From contig JAIOPG010000007.1 of NCBI GenBank assembly GCA_021414025.1, forward strand, positions 180,008-244,007: a stretch of DNA of 64,000 bases, read 5' to 3'. Source of the stretch: Planctomycetota bacterium (GTDB lineage: Bacteria; Planctomycetota; Phycisphaerae; Phycisphaerales; SM1A02). The stretch's first letter is position 1; each line of letters starts with the position of its first letter. Shown here piece after piece: positions 54,482-63,125 of the stretch. Under the pieces are notes generated by a model, which was given only the letters and a program-made list of their open reading frames with translations, was not told the DNA's origin and made no database searches. The position numbers and the translations under genes were made by a program.

Positions 54482-57047
54482 TGCGCTTCACCCAGTCGGT
54501 GGCGGCTTCGCGCACATCGGGATCGGGATCGCTCGCTGCCATCGCCTCCAGCCGCGGAATCGCGGCCTTCGCCTTCAAGGTCGCCAGCGCCTCGCCTGAT
54601 GCACGCCGCGCCCCGCGCTCCGGATCATCCAGCCAGAAGATCAACTGCTCAATGGCGGCGATGCGCTGGGGATCCTTCTCGTCCTTGGGCACCAACTTGG
54701 CCGCGGTGTCGATCGCCGTGCCGCGGGAGCGGTCGTAGCCGCCGAGCGAGCCATACTTCAGAGCCAGCGGCAGTGCCTTGCTCACCTCAAACTTGGCCAG
54801 GGCGCGCAGGGCCGCCGAGCGGATCTGCTCCTGGTGGCTGGGCAATTCGGCCGCGGCCAGGATCGCGTCGGCGCTCTCCTTGGCCTCGAGTTTGGCCAAC
54901 TGATCGATGGCGTTCTTGCGGCACAGCTCACCGGGATCCTCCGCGAGAGTCTTGGTCAGGATTGGAATCGCCTTCTCCTTGGGAAGCGCCCCGACCGCGC
55001 TGGTCAGCATGGAGCGGACCCGCGGATCCTGCGGCGGAGTTTCCAGCAGTCGCGTAATGCTGGCGACGCTGTCCGCATTCTTGAAGTCGGAGATCGCGTC
55101 GATGCACTCGCCGCGGATCCTTCGGCGTCCGGTCTCGTCCTTGGCGATCTGCTCAAGCACCGCGATCGTGTCCGGCGATCCGTCGGTGCGGAGCGCCTCA
55201 ACCGCCTGCCGCTTCGACGCCATGGTCGGACCGCTCTTGGCCTGCGCCCGCAGCCACTCCAGCGGCCACTCCATCTTCAGGGTCTTGAGCGTGTTCAAGC
55301 GCGGATCGAAGGCCACCCACACCGGCGGTCCGTCCAGCGGAATCTCGATGTCCGCCGACTTCTCGCGCCACTCCCAGGGCACAGTCTTCTCGCCTGAAGC
55401 GGTGCGCACGCAGATCGGAGTGCGCACCCGCATCGCCGGCGTGCGCTCGTCGATCTTCTGCGTCTGATCGGCCTTGATCCTCAGCATGCGCGTCGCGCCG
55501 TCATAGGTGGCCTTGGCGGTGATGTTGGGCGAACCCGGCCGCATGCACCACTGGTCGAAGAACCATTCCAGTCCGAGCCCGCTCGCCTGCTCCATGGCGA
55601 TCCGGAAATCGCTGGTTTCCGCGGTCGAAAGTCCATACTTGGCCATGTAGGCGCGCACGCCCTTGAAGAAGATCTCGTCGCCGAGCATCTCGCGGAGCAT
55701 GTGCAGGATGCTGGAGCCCTTGGGGTAGGGATTGGCGGCGCGGCCGAAGGTCTCGCCGGCGTTCTTGTAGATCGGACTCACCATGCCCACCGTGTTCTCC
55801 GTCTTGTCGTTGCGGGCCACGCCCGCGTTGTCCAGCACCGATTCGAAGTAGCCGTCGGGGCCGTCGCGCTCCTCCATCCACAGCGCCGTGCCGTAGGTCG
55901 CCCATCCCTCGTTGAGCCAGATGTGCGCCCAGCTCTTGCAGGTGATGAAGTCGCCGGTCCACTGATGGCAGAGCTCATGGCTGATGAGACCGTCGAGGTC
56001 CTCCTCCTTCGCCGCAGTCTCGCTGAGGATGGCGTTGGGGTACATGTTGGTGACGCTGGTGTTCTCCATGCCGCCGGCGCCGAAGTTGCGCACCAGCAGC
56101 TGGTCGTACCTGGCCCACGGATATTTCTGGCCAAACACTTTTTCAAACAGGGCGATCATGCGGTCGGTGCGACCATAGGTGCGCTCGACGTCGCCGGCGC
56201 GATCCTTCGGGACCCACACATGCATCGGCACGCCCGAGAGCGGGCTCTTGAGGGGCACCGCCTCCAGGTCGCCCACCACCAGGCTGACCAGATAGGCGGC
56301 GTGGGGCTTTTCCTGCAGGTAATTCCAGATTTCGCGGTCGCCCTTGGTCGAGTGGTCGACCAGCTTGCCGTTGCCGCTGACGCTCATGCCCTTGGGCACA
56401 TCGACCAGCAGCTCGGTGCTCTGGCGGACATTGGGGAAGTCATGGCATGGGAACCAGTAATTGTTGCTCTCGGTCTCCCCCTGCGTGTGCACCTGCGGGC
56501 CGTAGCCGGCGCGGTCGGGATAGGCCGGCGAGAAGGTCATGCCGTCGGTGGGCCGCGAAACCTTGTAGCCCACTTCGATCGAGGTGGACTTGTCCGCGGG
56601 CAGCGGCTTGGCGAACTTCATGGTCAGCACCTTGCCGTCGCTGTAGTGCTCGGTGTCGGCGCCATTCACCTTGACCGTCTCGATCTTCAGCCCTTCGGCG
56701 TTGAGCTTCAGGTTCTCCACGGGCACGCCGATCGGACGAACCGTGTAGGTGGCCACCCCCTCAGCCTCGGCGGCGACCAGGTCGGGGAAGCGCAGCGCGA
56801 TCTTGATGTGCTCATAATTCACCAGTGGATTGGGCGGCCAGTTGCGGGAGTCCGCTCCGGTGGCCTCGTTCCAGGCCTGGCCGGTGCCCCGGCTGGGTGG
56901 GCGCTGTGCCATCTCAAGCCGGTGTTCAAGGCAGCCGCTTTCGAAGTCCCACCCCAGGCTCGAGTCATCCGCGGTGGCGGTCAGGACCATGGAGGCGGCG
57001 AGCAAGGCGGATGCGGCGAGCGCACGATGAAGGAACGGGGTGCTCAT
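54471..57047 (-). CDS. Secreted M1-family zinc aminopeptidase with HEAT repeats
   Basis: This 858-residue exported protein has a signal peptide (ALAASALLAASMVLTATA), an M1 catalytic domain and a helical HEAT-repeat C-terminus. The substrate-binding motif reads GGMEN (usual GAMEN), followed by the zinc site HELCH (357-361) and the third ligand E380, 18 residues later. The catalytic part matches the membrane alanyl aminopeptidase/leukotriene hydrolase family, but the substrate is unknown. The C-terminal HEAT units repeat at about 30-residue spacing from about residue 610. A GGGAGGA ribosome site precedes the ATG at 57047. It is divergent from pyrG. Confidence 0.9.
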   Translation of the reverse strand: MSTPFLHRALAASALLAASMVLTATADDSSLGWDFESGCLEHRLEMAQRPPSRGTGQAWNEATGADSRNWPPNPLVNYEHIKIALRFPDLVAAEAEGVATYTVRPIGVPVENLKLNAEGLKIETVKVNGADTEHYSDGKVLTMKFAKPLPADKSTSIEVGYKVSRPTDGMTFSPAYPDRAGYGPQVHTQGETESNNYWFPCHDFPNVRQSTELLVDVPKGMSVSGNGKLVDHSTKGDREIWNYLQEKPHAAYLVSLVVGDLEAVPLKSPLSGVPMHVWVPKDRAGDVERTYGRTDRMIALFEKVFGQKYPWARYDQLLVRNFGAGGMENTSVTNMYPNAILSETAAKEEDLDGLISHELCHQWTGDFITCKSWAHIWLNEGWATYGTALWMEERDGPDGYFESVLDNAGVARNDKTENTVGMVSPIYKNAGETFGRAANPYPKGSSILHMLREMLGDEIFFKGVRAYMAKYGLSTAETSDFRIAMEQASGLGLEWFFDQWCMRPGSPNITAKATYDGATRMLRIKADQTQKIDERTPAMRVRTPICVRTASGEKTVPWEWREKSADIEIPLDGPPVWVAFDPRLNTLKTLKMEWPLEWLRAQAKSGPTMASKRQAVEALRTDGSPDTIAVLEQIAKDETGRRRIRGECIDAISDFKNADSVASITRLLETPPQDPRVRSMLTSAVGALPKEKAIPILTKTLAEDPGELCRKNAIDQLAKLEAKESADAILAAAELPSHQEQIRSAALRALAKFEVSKALPLALKYGSLGGYDRSRGTAIDTAAKLVPKDEKDPQRIAAIEQLIFWLDDPERGARRASGEALATLKAKAAIPRLEAMAASDPDPDVREAATDWVKRING

Positions 57048-57111
57048 GGCGTGAATCCTCCCAAGTTTGCCCGAAATTGCACAGGCGAAAAAGAAAAATT
57101 CACCGAAGAAC

Positions 57112-57139
57112 TTGAGCCGAGAGCCGCGTTTGGTACGAT
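57112..57139 (+). promoter_or_regulatory. pyrG promoter, TTGAGC-16-TACGAT, leaderless
   Basis: TTGAGC (57112-57117) and TACGAT (57134-57139) are spaced by 16 bases. The GTG at 57145 follows the -10 box after only CAAGC, so the first transcribed base would fall on or next to the start codon. There is no Shine-Dalgarno sequence. Confidence 0.6.
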
Positions 57140-57144
57140 CAAGC

Positions 57145-58998
57145 GTGCCCTCCAAGGATCGTTCCCAACCCCCGACGTCCTCGAATCAAAGCAACAGCCC
57201 GGGATTTCTCTCCCAATTCGCCGCGACCGACGAGCAGAAGGAGTGGTTCTCGCCGACGCCCCAGGGCTATCAGAAGGGCCGCACCAAATTCGTCGTCGTG
57301 ATCGGCACCGTGATGAGCGGTCTGGGCAAGGGCATTTTCTCCTCGAGCCTGGCCAAGCTGCTCAAGGACAAGGGCCTCTCCGTGGCGCCGATCAAGATGG
57401 AGGGCTACCTAAACATCGACTCGGGCACGCTCAATCCCTTCCGCCACGGCGAGGTCTTCGTGCTCGAGGACGGCCTCGAGACCGACATGGACCTGGGCAC
57501 CTACGAGCGCATCCTCGACCAGAATCTTTCGCGGCGCAATTTTGTGACCGCGGGGCAGATCTACGGCGAGATCCTCGACCGCGAGCGGCGCGGCGACTTC
57601 CTGGGCCGCGATGTGCAGATGATTCCGCACGTCACCGGCACCGTGAAGATGCACCTGCGCCAGCTTGCCATGACCGGCGGTCCCAACGGCGGGCCTGCCG
57701 ATGTGGTCTTCGTCGAGGTCGGCGGCACCGCGGGTGACTATGAAAATGGCTTCTACATCGAGGCCCTGCGCGAGCTCGCCTTCGAAGAGGGCCCCGAGTC
57801 CACCTGCTTCGTGGCCCTCACCTACATCCTTGAGCCGGCCACATTGGGCGAGCAAAAGAGCAAAGCGGCGCAGTTGGGCATCAAGCGCCTCATGGAGTGC
57901 GGCGTGCAGCCCCAGGTCATCGCCTGCCGCGCCACCAATCCCGTCACCGAGAAGGTGATGCAGAAGATCGGCATGTTCTCCAACGTGCCGCTCAACCGCA
58001 TCTTCTCCATGCACGACCGCGAGAGCATCTACTTCATCCCCGATGCCATGCGCGCCGCGGGTCTGGACCGCGAGATTCTGACCCTGCTGCAGCTGCACAA
58101 CCGCGTCAACGCCGTCAACGAGGATCAGTCACGGCGCAAGTGGAGCGAGTTCAGTTCGCGGCTGGTGGCGCCGCGCGCCCACCGCGTGACCCTCGGGATC
58201 ATGGGCAAGTACGCCAGCCTGCGCGACGCCTACGCCAGCATCGACAAGGCGGTCGAGCACTGCGGCATCTGGCTCAACGCCTCCGTCGAGCTGCAGTGGA
58301 TGGACACCAGCACGCTGGACTCCAAGAAGGACGTCGCCGCGGTGCTGCAGGGCATCGACGGCATCATCGTTCCCGGTGGTTTCGGCCAGCGCGGCGTGGA
58401 GGGCAAGATCATGTGCGTCGAGCACGCCCGCACCACGCGCCTGCCTTTCCTGGGCATCTGCCTGGGATTCCAGATGGCGGTGATCGAGTTCGCCCGCAAC
58501 GTGCTCGGCCTGGCCGACGCCAACAGCACGGAGTTCGACCCGAACACCAAGCATCCCTTCATCAGCGAGCTGCCCGAGCAGAAGAAACTCGAAGGCATCG
58601 TCGGCGGCACCATGCGCCTGGGCGGTCAAGATGTCTTGATCGAGCCCGGATCCTTCGCCGAGCGCCTCTACGGATCGCGCCTGGTGCGTGAGCGCTTCCG
58701 CCATCGCTACGAGGTGGAACCGAATTGCGTCGAGGCCCTGACCAAGGCGGGCATGCATTTCAGCGGGCGCCATCCCAAGCATCCGATCATGCAGGTGCTG
58801 GAGCTCTCCGCGAGCGAGCACCCTTGCTTCGTCGCGGCGCAGTTCCATCCCGAGCTCACCAGCCGGCCGACCCATCCGCAGCCGCTCTTCATGGGACTGG
58901 TGGCCGCGGCCCTGATCCGCAAGCATCCGCAGTCGGCGACCGACGAGCGCATCGCGCGCTGGCTCAACGCCCCGAGCGCGACCGCCGCGGCGCACTGA
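57145..58998 (+). CDS. pyrG: CTP synthase
   Basis: This CTP synthase of about 617 residues makes CTP from UTP, ATP and glutamine. The synthetase domain has VVVIGTVMSGLGKGIFSSSL and KMEGYLNIDSGTLNPF; the amidotransferase domain has LGICLGFQMA (catalytic Cys) and a final HPELTSRP with the His and Glu. It carries an extra N-terminal tail of about 50 residues (Ser/Asn/Gln-rich) compared with E. coli. The start is taken as GTG at 57145 directly behind the TACGAT box; a start inside the open frame upstream at 57067 is less likely since it would lie before the promoter. Confidence 0.97.
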   Translation: MPSKDRSQPPTSSNQSNSPGFLSQFAATDEQKEWFSPTPQGYQKGRTKFVVVIGTVMSGLGKGIFSSSLAKLLKDKGLSVAPIKMEGYLNIDSGTLNPFRHGEVFVLEDGLETDMDLGTYERILDQNLSRRNFVTAGQIYGEILDRERRGDFLGRDVQMIPHVTGTVKMHLRQLAMTGGPNGGPADVVFVEVGGTAGDYENGFYIEALRELAFEEGPESTCFVALTYILEPATLGEQKSKAAQLGIKRLMECGVQPQVIACRATNPVTEKVMQKIGMFSNVPLNRIFSMHDRESIYFIPDAMRAAGLDREILTLLQLHNRVNAVNEDQSRRKWSEFSSRLVAPRAHRVTLGIMGKYASLRDAYASIDKAVEHCGIWLNASVELQWMDTSTLDSKKDVAAVLQGIDGIIVPGGFGQRGVEGKIMCVEHARTTRLPFLGICLGFQMAVIEFARNVLGLADANSTEFDPNTKHPFISELPEQKKLEGIVGGTMRLGGQDVLIEPGSFAERLYGSRLVRERFRHRYEVEPNCVEALTKAGMHFSGRHPKHPIMQVLELSASEHPCFVAAQFHPELTSRPTHPQPLFMGLVAAALIRKHPQSATDERIARWLNAPSATAAAH

Positions 58999-61143
58999 TT
59001 AACGCCGTCCGCCCCCGCCGCCATGCGACGCACCCCCTGATCGCTCAGCGCCCGAGTGCTGGGCAGCCTGGGCGTGGACTTGCGGCCGATGGGTGGCTTG
59101 ATTGGCATGGTTTTGGGCTGCATTTCGATTCGTTCCACGGGCCGCCGCGTCGGCGTGAGCCTGGGGATGGAACCCGGTGTAGCGCCCATATCCCTCGGCG
59201 CCTGCGGCACGGTTGGCCATCTCCCCATTGGGATTTGCGCGGGCCTCGTTCGCCCGCTGCGCCTGAGTGCGCTGCGTCGCCGCCATGTCCGCGCGGCGGT
59301 TCTCGCTCAGCCGGTTCTGATCGCGCTGCCAGTCGCTGTATCCATCCGCCCAGCGGTTGCCGTAGGGATGGAAGCTGTTCCAGTTGTCATGGTTCCACCA
59401 CGCGTCGTGCCCAACGCCCCAGCCCCAGGCGCGAGTCCACGCGGAGGAATAGCCCCAGCCGCCGTAGCCGTAGCCGTACACCGCGGGCTGCACCGCCGGG
59501 TATTCGTCGTAGTAGTCGTAGTCCGGTGCGTAGGTGCCGGTGTTCTCGTCGTATTCATTGTCCGATCCGTAGGTCTGCGGATAGGTCTGCGACTGACCTT
59601 GTGCGAGTGCCGCGGTCGGATAGTTGACGCCGGTTCCGAAGACGGCCGTGCCGCCATTGAGGTAGGTGCCCAGGTATCCACTGGTGTAGGCGAACGTGAC
59701 CGAGTCGGCGGTGCTGGAAACCGGATCGACATAGGTGGCGCAGTAGACCGGGCAGGCCGCTGTGATGTCGGCGAACGAGGCGGGCAGCGTGTCGCAGAGC
59801 ACCCATGGGCCGTCGGCGCCGGAGGCCGTGAACCAGGCGGCGTCGTCGCAGCAGTAGAACGTGGACCCCGACTGGATCACGGGCACCGAGGCGTTGGTCG
59901 CGTACTGCATGCTGGTCCCTGTGATGGATGCGAATTGCGGTGCGCCGATGTAGCGCACGCCGCAGACGGCCTTGGAGCGCAGCAGCGTGACGGTCTGCGT
60001 CTGGCATGCGGCCAGCACTGCGGACTTCGCCTCGAGGGTTCCGGGAACGCTCGCTCGCGCCGAGGCCAACGAACCGGTGGAGGGCAGATTGGCGAAGGAT
60101 GGCGGCAGCTGTGCCGGCGGAACGAATTGCCACATCGTCGTGCCCTGCGCCCTCTGGAACCAGCGCCCGCTGGCCAGGACCCAATCCGCGGCGGGCGACA
60201 AGGTGCGCAGCACCGTCGAGTTGGTGTTGGTCATCTGCTGCACGCCCTCGCAGACGGTGGTGAATTGCGCCGCCCCATTCGAGGCGATCAACACGGTCGG
60301 TCGCGTCGCCACCAGGATGTCCAGCGAAGGCGAAGGAATCGCGGATGGTGGTTTCGCGGCAGCGTCGTTCAGGCCGGCTGGCGGAGTGGGCACCACGCCC
60401 AGCGCCTGCGTGACGGCCGCATCAGGCGCCGCTGCCGCAGACCAGGGTCCATCCATTGACGGACTGCTTTTCCAATTGCCCTGCCCCAGCCGCACGAACC
60501 ACGCCTTGGCGGGATTCTGAATCAAGATGAAGGGAGTGTTGGTGACGCGCGCCCATCCCGTGCCCGCCAGCGGCGCCAGTTGCGGCACCCCTGCGACCTG
60601 CACCAGGACGGTGGGCACGCTGCGCTGCACAATGTCCGGCATCTGCGCGCCGAGGCCCGGCGTGGTGATGGGATCGATCGTCATCTGCTGCGCGACGAGT
60701 CGCCGGTCAATCTCCACCGCCAGCCCCGCCATGAGCGAAGAGAGCGCCGTCTGCGCCGCCCTTGCGTCGCCGCCATTGGGCATCTGCACCTGCTCGACCG
60801 AGAGCTGGTTGATCTCGATGTCCTGCGGGCGGTCGCCGGTCGCGGTGAAGCCCATCAGCGAGAGCGTGCCCTGGTTCTGCGTCCCGCCCGGCTGGGTCAC
60901 GACGAGGTTGGCCACCAGGTTGACGGCGGTTCCATTGATCGATTGGAAGGCGGGCCGCGCGATGACAAAGGTGTAACCATCGCGGCTGAGCGTCTGCGGC
61001 CACTCGGTGTCGGCGGCAGCAACGGAAACCACGGCGGATGAGTTCGCGCCGCCTCCCTGGGCCAATGCGGGCGCTGTGAAGGCGATGGAGAACGTCGCAA
61101 GGAAAGCAATGGACACTCGGGCGGCTGCGTCGATGGGGTTCAT
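58999..61143 (-). CDS. Large modular secreted protein with repeated Trp modules
   Basis: This 714-residue exported protein has a signal peptide (FLATFSIAFTAPALA) and a first domain starting near TEWPQTLSRDGYTFVIARP. Three related units follow (about residues 190-460), each with a strand-rich part, a TNxPxxxIQ-type stretch, AWF and GPW or a near match, then PxxFxxLP. The C-terminus is Tyr/Trp/Gly-rich, then ends in an Ala/His/Gln/Gly-rich tail. It resembles proteins annotated as carbohydrate-binding family V/XII-like, but this is a loose match. AGGAG lies before the ATG, and TAAAAT at 61206-61211 may be its -10. Confidence 0.65.
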   Translation of the reverse strand: MNPIDAAARVSIAFLATFSIAFTAPALAQGGGANSSAVVSVAAADTEWPQTLSRDGYTFVIARPAFQSINGTAVNLVANLVVTQPGGTQNQGTLSLMGFTATGDRPQDIEINQLSVEQVQMPNGGDARAAQTALSSLMAGLAVEIDRRLVAQQMTIDPITTPGLGAQMPDIVQRSVPTVLVQVAGVPQLAPLAGTGWARVTNTPFILIQNPAKAWFVRLGQGNWKSSPSMDGPWSAAAAPDAAVTQALGVVPTPPAGLNDAAAKPPSAIPSPSLDILVATRPTVLIASNGAAQFTTVCEGVQQMTNTNSTVLRTLSPAADWVLASGRWFQRAQGTTMWQFVPPAQLPPSFANLPSTGSLASARASVPGTLEAKSAVLAACQTQTVTLLRSKAVCGVRYIGAPQFASITGTSMQYATNASVPVIQSGSTFYCCDDAAWFTASGADGPWVLCDTLPASFADITAACPVYCATYVDPVSSTADSVTFAYTSGYLGTYLNGGTAVFGTGVNYPTAALAQGQSQTYPQTYGSDNEYDENTGTYAPDYDYYDEYPAVQPAVYGYGYGGWGYSSAWTRAWGWGVGHDAWWNHDNWNSFHPYGNRWADGYSDWQRDQNRLSENRRADMAATQRTQAQRANEARANPNGEMANRAAGAEGYGRYTGFHPQAHADAAARGTNRNAAQNHANQATHRPQVHAQAAQHSGAERSGGASHGGGGGRR

Positions 61144-61205
61144 GGGGGCTCCTGTGGAAAGGAATCTTTCGGCTTTTCCAGCCGGGCAATCCAAGCTCAT
61201 TTCAC

Positions 61206-61211
61206 ATTTTA
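61206..61211 (-). promoter_or_regulatory. Putative -10 hexamer TAAAAT for the modular secreted protein
   Basis: On the minus strand TAAAAT lies about 62 bases before the ATG at 61143, giving a leader with an AGGAG ribosome site (61149-61153). It shares an AT-rich spacer with the tRNA-Met promoter on the other strand. Confidence 0.35.
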
Positions 61212-61227
61212 CGATCGAAATCCTGCG

Positions 61228-61256
61228 CGGACACGACGGAAAACTTTCGCTAAACT
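61228..61256 (+). promoter_or_regulatory. Putative tRNA promoter, CGGACA-17-TAAACT
   Basis: CGGACA (61228-61233) and TAAACT (61251-61256) have 17-base spacing and end 10 bases before the first base of tRNA-Met(CAT). It would also serve the tRNA-Arg gene that follows. Confidence 0.5.
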
Positions 61257-61266
61257 GTTCGCCTGC

Positions 61267-61340
61267 GCCGTCGTAGCTCAACCGGTTAGAGCGGAGCATT
61301 CATAACGCTCAGGTTGGCGGTTCGAGTCCGCCCGTCGGCA
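61267..61340 (+). tRNA. tRNA-Met (CAT anticodon; Ile-CAT possible)
   Basis: This 74-base tRNA has a D-arm GCTC/GAGC, anticodon loop TTCATAA (anticodon CAT), T-arm GGCGG-TTCGAGT-CCGCC and discriminator A. The acceptor stem pairs GCCGTCG with CGTCGGC except for a T-T mismatch at the fifth pair, and the last anticodon-stem pair is A-C. CCA is not encoded. G1-C72 pairs, so it is not an initiator tRNA. Elongator Met is most likely; a lysidine-modified Ile-CAT tRNA cannot be excluded. Confidence 0.9.
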
Positions 61341-61358
61341 TTGACTTTCACGCTTGCG

Positions 61359-61432
61359 GCCCCGCTAGCTCAGTTGGATAGAGCACCGGTTTCCTAAACT
61401 GGAGGTCGCGCGTTCAAGTCGCGCGCGGGGCG
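61359..61432 (+). tRNA. tRNA-Arg (CCT anticodon)
   Basis: This 74-base tRNA has a perfect acceptor stem (GCCCCGC/GCGGGGC), D-arm GCTC/GAGC, anticodon loop TTCCTAA (anticodon CCT, reading AGG), T-arm GCGCG-TTCAAGT-CGCGC and discriminator G. CCA is not encoded. It lies 18 bases after tRNA-Met and probably shares its transcript. Confidence 0.95.
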
Positions 61433-61447
61433 TTCGGGGAAAGGACC

Positions 61448-61588
61448 TCAGTCCTTGTTTTCAGGCTCGAGGTTGGCGATGTACCGGCCGCCCTTGGCGC
61501 GATCCACCCTCGCTTGGATGAAGTACGCGATGCACCAAGCCGCCAGGAAAATCACCCACGCCAAGTTGACCAGAAGAACCTGAATCAT
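61448..61588 (-). CDS. 46-residue single-pass membrane protein
   Basis: This short gene encodes a protein of about 46 residues with one membrane helix (IQVLLVNLAWVIFLAAWCIAYFI) followed by a charged tail (QARVDRAKGGRY ... EPENKD). The ATG at 61588 has TACACT nine bases upstream, the same -10 geometry seen at other genes. Longer starts upstream have no support. The function is unknown; small membrane proteins like this often act as regulators or subunits. Whether it is expressed is not certain. Confidence 0.5.
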   Translation of the reverse strand: MIQVLLVNLAWVIFLAAWCIAYFIQARVDRAKGGRYIANLEPENKD

Positions 61589-61597
61589 GATCGGCCG

Positions 61598-61603
61598 AGT
61601 GTA
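61598..61603 (-). promoter_or_regulatory. Putative -10 hexamer TACACT for the 46-residue protein
   Basis: On the minus strand TACACT ends 9 bases before the ATG at 61588. It supports the reality of the short gene, but a -35 was not found. Confidence 0.35.
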
Positions 61604-61700
61604 GCTTGAGGCCGCGATGCCTGCCACCAAAGGTCGTACTGCGGGCGACGAGGCGATCAGAGCGAGTGCCGGGGTTGACTAGACTGCACCGCCGCGGCCC

Positions 61701-63125
61701 ATGAATTCCTGGAACCTATTTCTCTCGCTGACCTGGGCTCTTTTCTGGGCCGGCGTGCTCGCCACGCTCGGCGCCGGCGCCCTGTGGGCGCTGGCCTTCC
61801 AGGGTCGGATCTCCGACTGGCGCCCCTCCTGCTCGCGCTGCCGCTTCCGGTTGCACGCCGTTCCTCCCGAACTGGTGAAATGCCCTGAATGCGGGGCCGA
61901 TCTGCTGCGTCCGCGCTCCATTGCGCCCTCCGCCCGCACCCGCTCCGCCGGCACCTTTTTCGCCGCGTTTCTGCTCAGCGCGGTCGCGGCGCTGGCCTTC
62001 ATCGCCAACAAGCCGACCACCCTGCCGCGCATCAAGGAGTGGTGGCGCTCGCAGCAGTCGGTCGCCACGCTGATCTCCGTCGCGGCGAGCGATCCCGAGG
62101 ACGCCTGGCGCGAATGGACCCGGCGCCTCAACGCCCAGCTGCTCTCCGAGGGCGAGATCGACGATGTGCTCTCCTTTGCCACGGCCGCCGCGCTCAAGCC
62201 GCCCAACACCATCGCCAACTACGACGACGCGAGACCCTTCCTGCGCTCAATGACACTGCAATCCCGCTGGACGCCCCAGCGCCGTCACGCGCTGCTGGAA
62301 TTTCTGCTCAAGCATGACTCGGTGACGATCACCAGCGCCGGCACCTTCATGCCGGGCAAGTCCATCGCGCTGACCATCCAGTCGAGCTCGCCCCTGGATC
62401 CCGCGCAGGCCTCGCCGGGCTCGCTGAATGCCTCGTGGCCGGGCCTTCGGATCTCGATCGAGTCGCTCCGCATCGCTCTCAAGGGCGAAGCGCCGCAGAC
62501 CGTGAAGCAATTCACCGCCGGCGACTCGACTCCGAGCGGCTTCGCCACCCTCGCCCTTTTTGCCCCCACGACCCCAGGCGTCTACGAGGCCCAGATCGAC
62601 CTGCGCATCGTCGAAGCGGGCGACGCGAAACGCGATGCGCCCTTCGAACGCACGCTCGTCCTTCCCTGGAATTTTCGGATCCGCGATCCCGCCGCGACGC
62701 TCATCTCGTTTGAATCGGATCCCGATCTGGCCGGCCGGGTGCAGCAGTGGCTCGCCGCAAGCACGATCGAAGTCGACGAGGTGCATCAGAGCGGCGTGGT
62801 GCAACTGCCCGCCTACAAGGCGAGTCTTCTTCCCGCCGATCTGAGCCTGGGCTACCGCGTCAAGGTCGCGCAGGGAGATCACGCGGCCGAAGCGGGGCAA
62901 TTCTGGATGTCCGCCCCCTTCACCTCCGGATACAAAGGGCAGCTTTCCAATTTCACGATCCCCAAGCAATGGGACACCGCTCTTCCAGCGACGCTCACCT
63001 TCGAGCCCGACCCCGAGCTGGCGATCCGGCGCGGCGAGCGCGAGGGTCGCGCGCTGCTGGACACGATTGAAATCAAGGGCGTCAAGCTGCGCAGCGCCAC
63101 TTCACCGGAGCCTCGCGGCCCGTGA
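61701..63125 (+). CDS. Zinc-ribbon membrane protein, coupled to trmL
   Basis: This 474-residue protein has an N-terminal membrane helix (about residues 8-33), a zinc ribbon reading CSRCRF ... CPECGADL (about 44-67), a second helix near 88-107 and a long exported beta-rich part (110-474). Like two other genes in this window it combines membrane helices with a CxxC...CPECG ribbon. The exported part differs. TAGACT lies 15 bases before the ATG at 61701. Its stop overlaps the trmL start as GTGA. Function is unknown. Confidence 0.75.
   Translation: MNSWNLFLSLTWALFWAGVLATLGAGALWALAFQGRISDWRPSCSRCRFRLHAVPPELVKCPECGADLLRPRSIAPSARTRSAGTFFAAFLLSAVAALAFIANKPTTLPRIKEWWRSQQSVATLISVAASDPEDAWREWTRRLNAQLLSEGEIDDVLSFATAAALKPPNTIANYDDARPFLRSMTLQSRWTPQRRHALLEFLLKHDSVTITSAGTFMPGKSIALTIQSSSPLDPAQASPGSLNASWPGLRISIESLRIALKGEAPQTVKQFTAGDSTPSGFATLALFAPTTPGVYEAQIDLRIVEAGDAKRDAPFERTLVLPWNFRIRDPAATLISFESDPDLAGRVQQWLAASTIEVDEVHQSGVVQLPAYKASLLPADLSLGYRVKVAQGDHAAEAGQFWMSAPFTSGYKGQLSNFTIPKQWDTALPATLTFEPDPELAIRRGEREGRALLDTIEIKGVKLRSATSPEPRGP

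Noticed and set aside
56091-56097. GGMEN in place of GAMEN in the M1 aminopeptidase as a defect
   Set aside because: GxMEN variants are known in M1 enzymes and the HExxH-E zinc site is complete.
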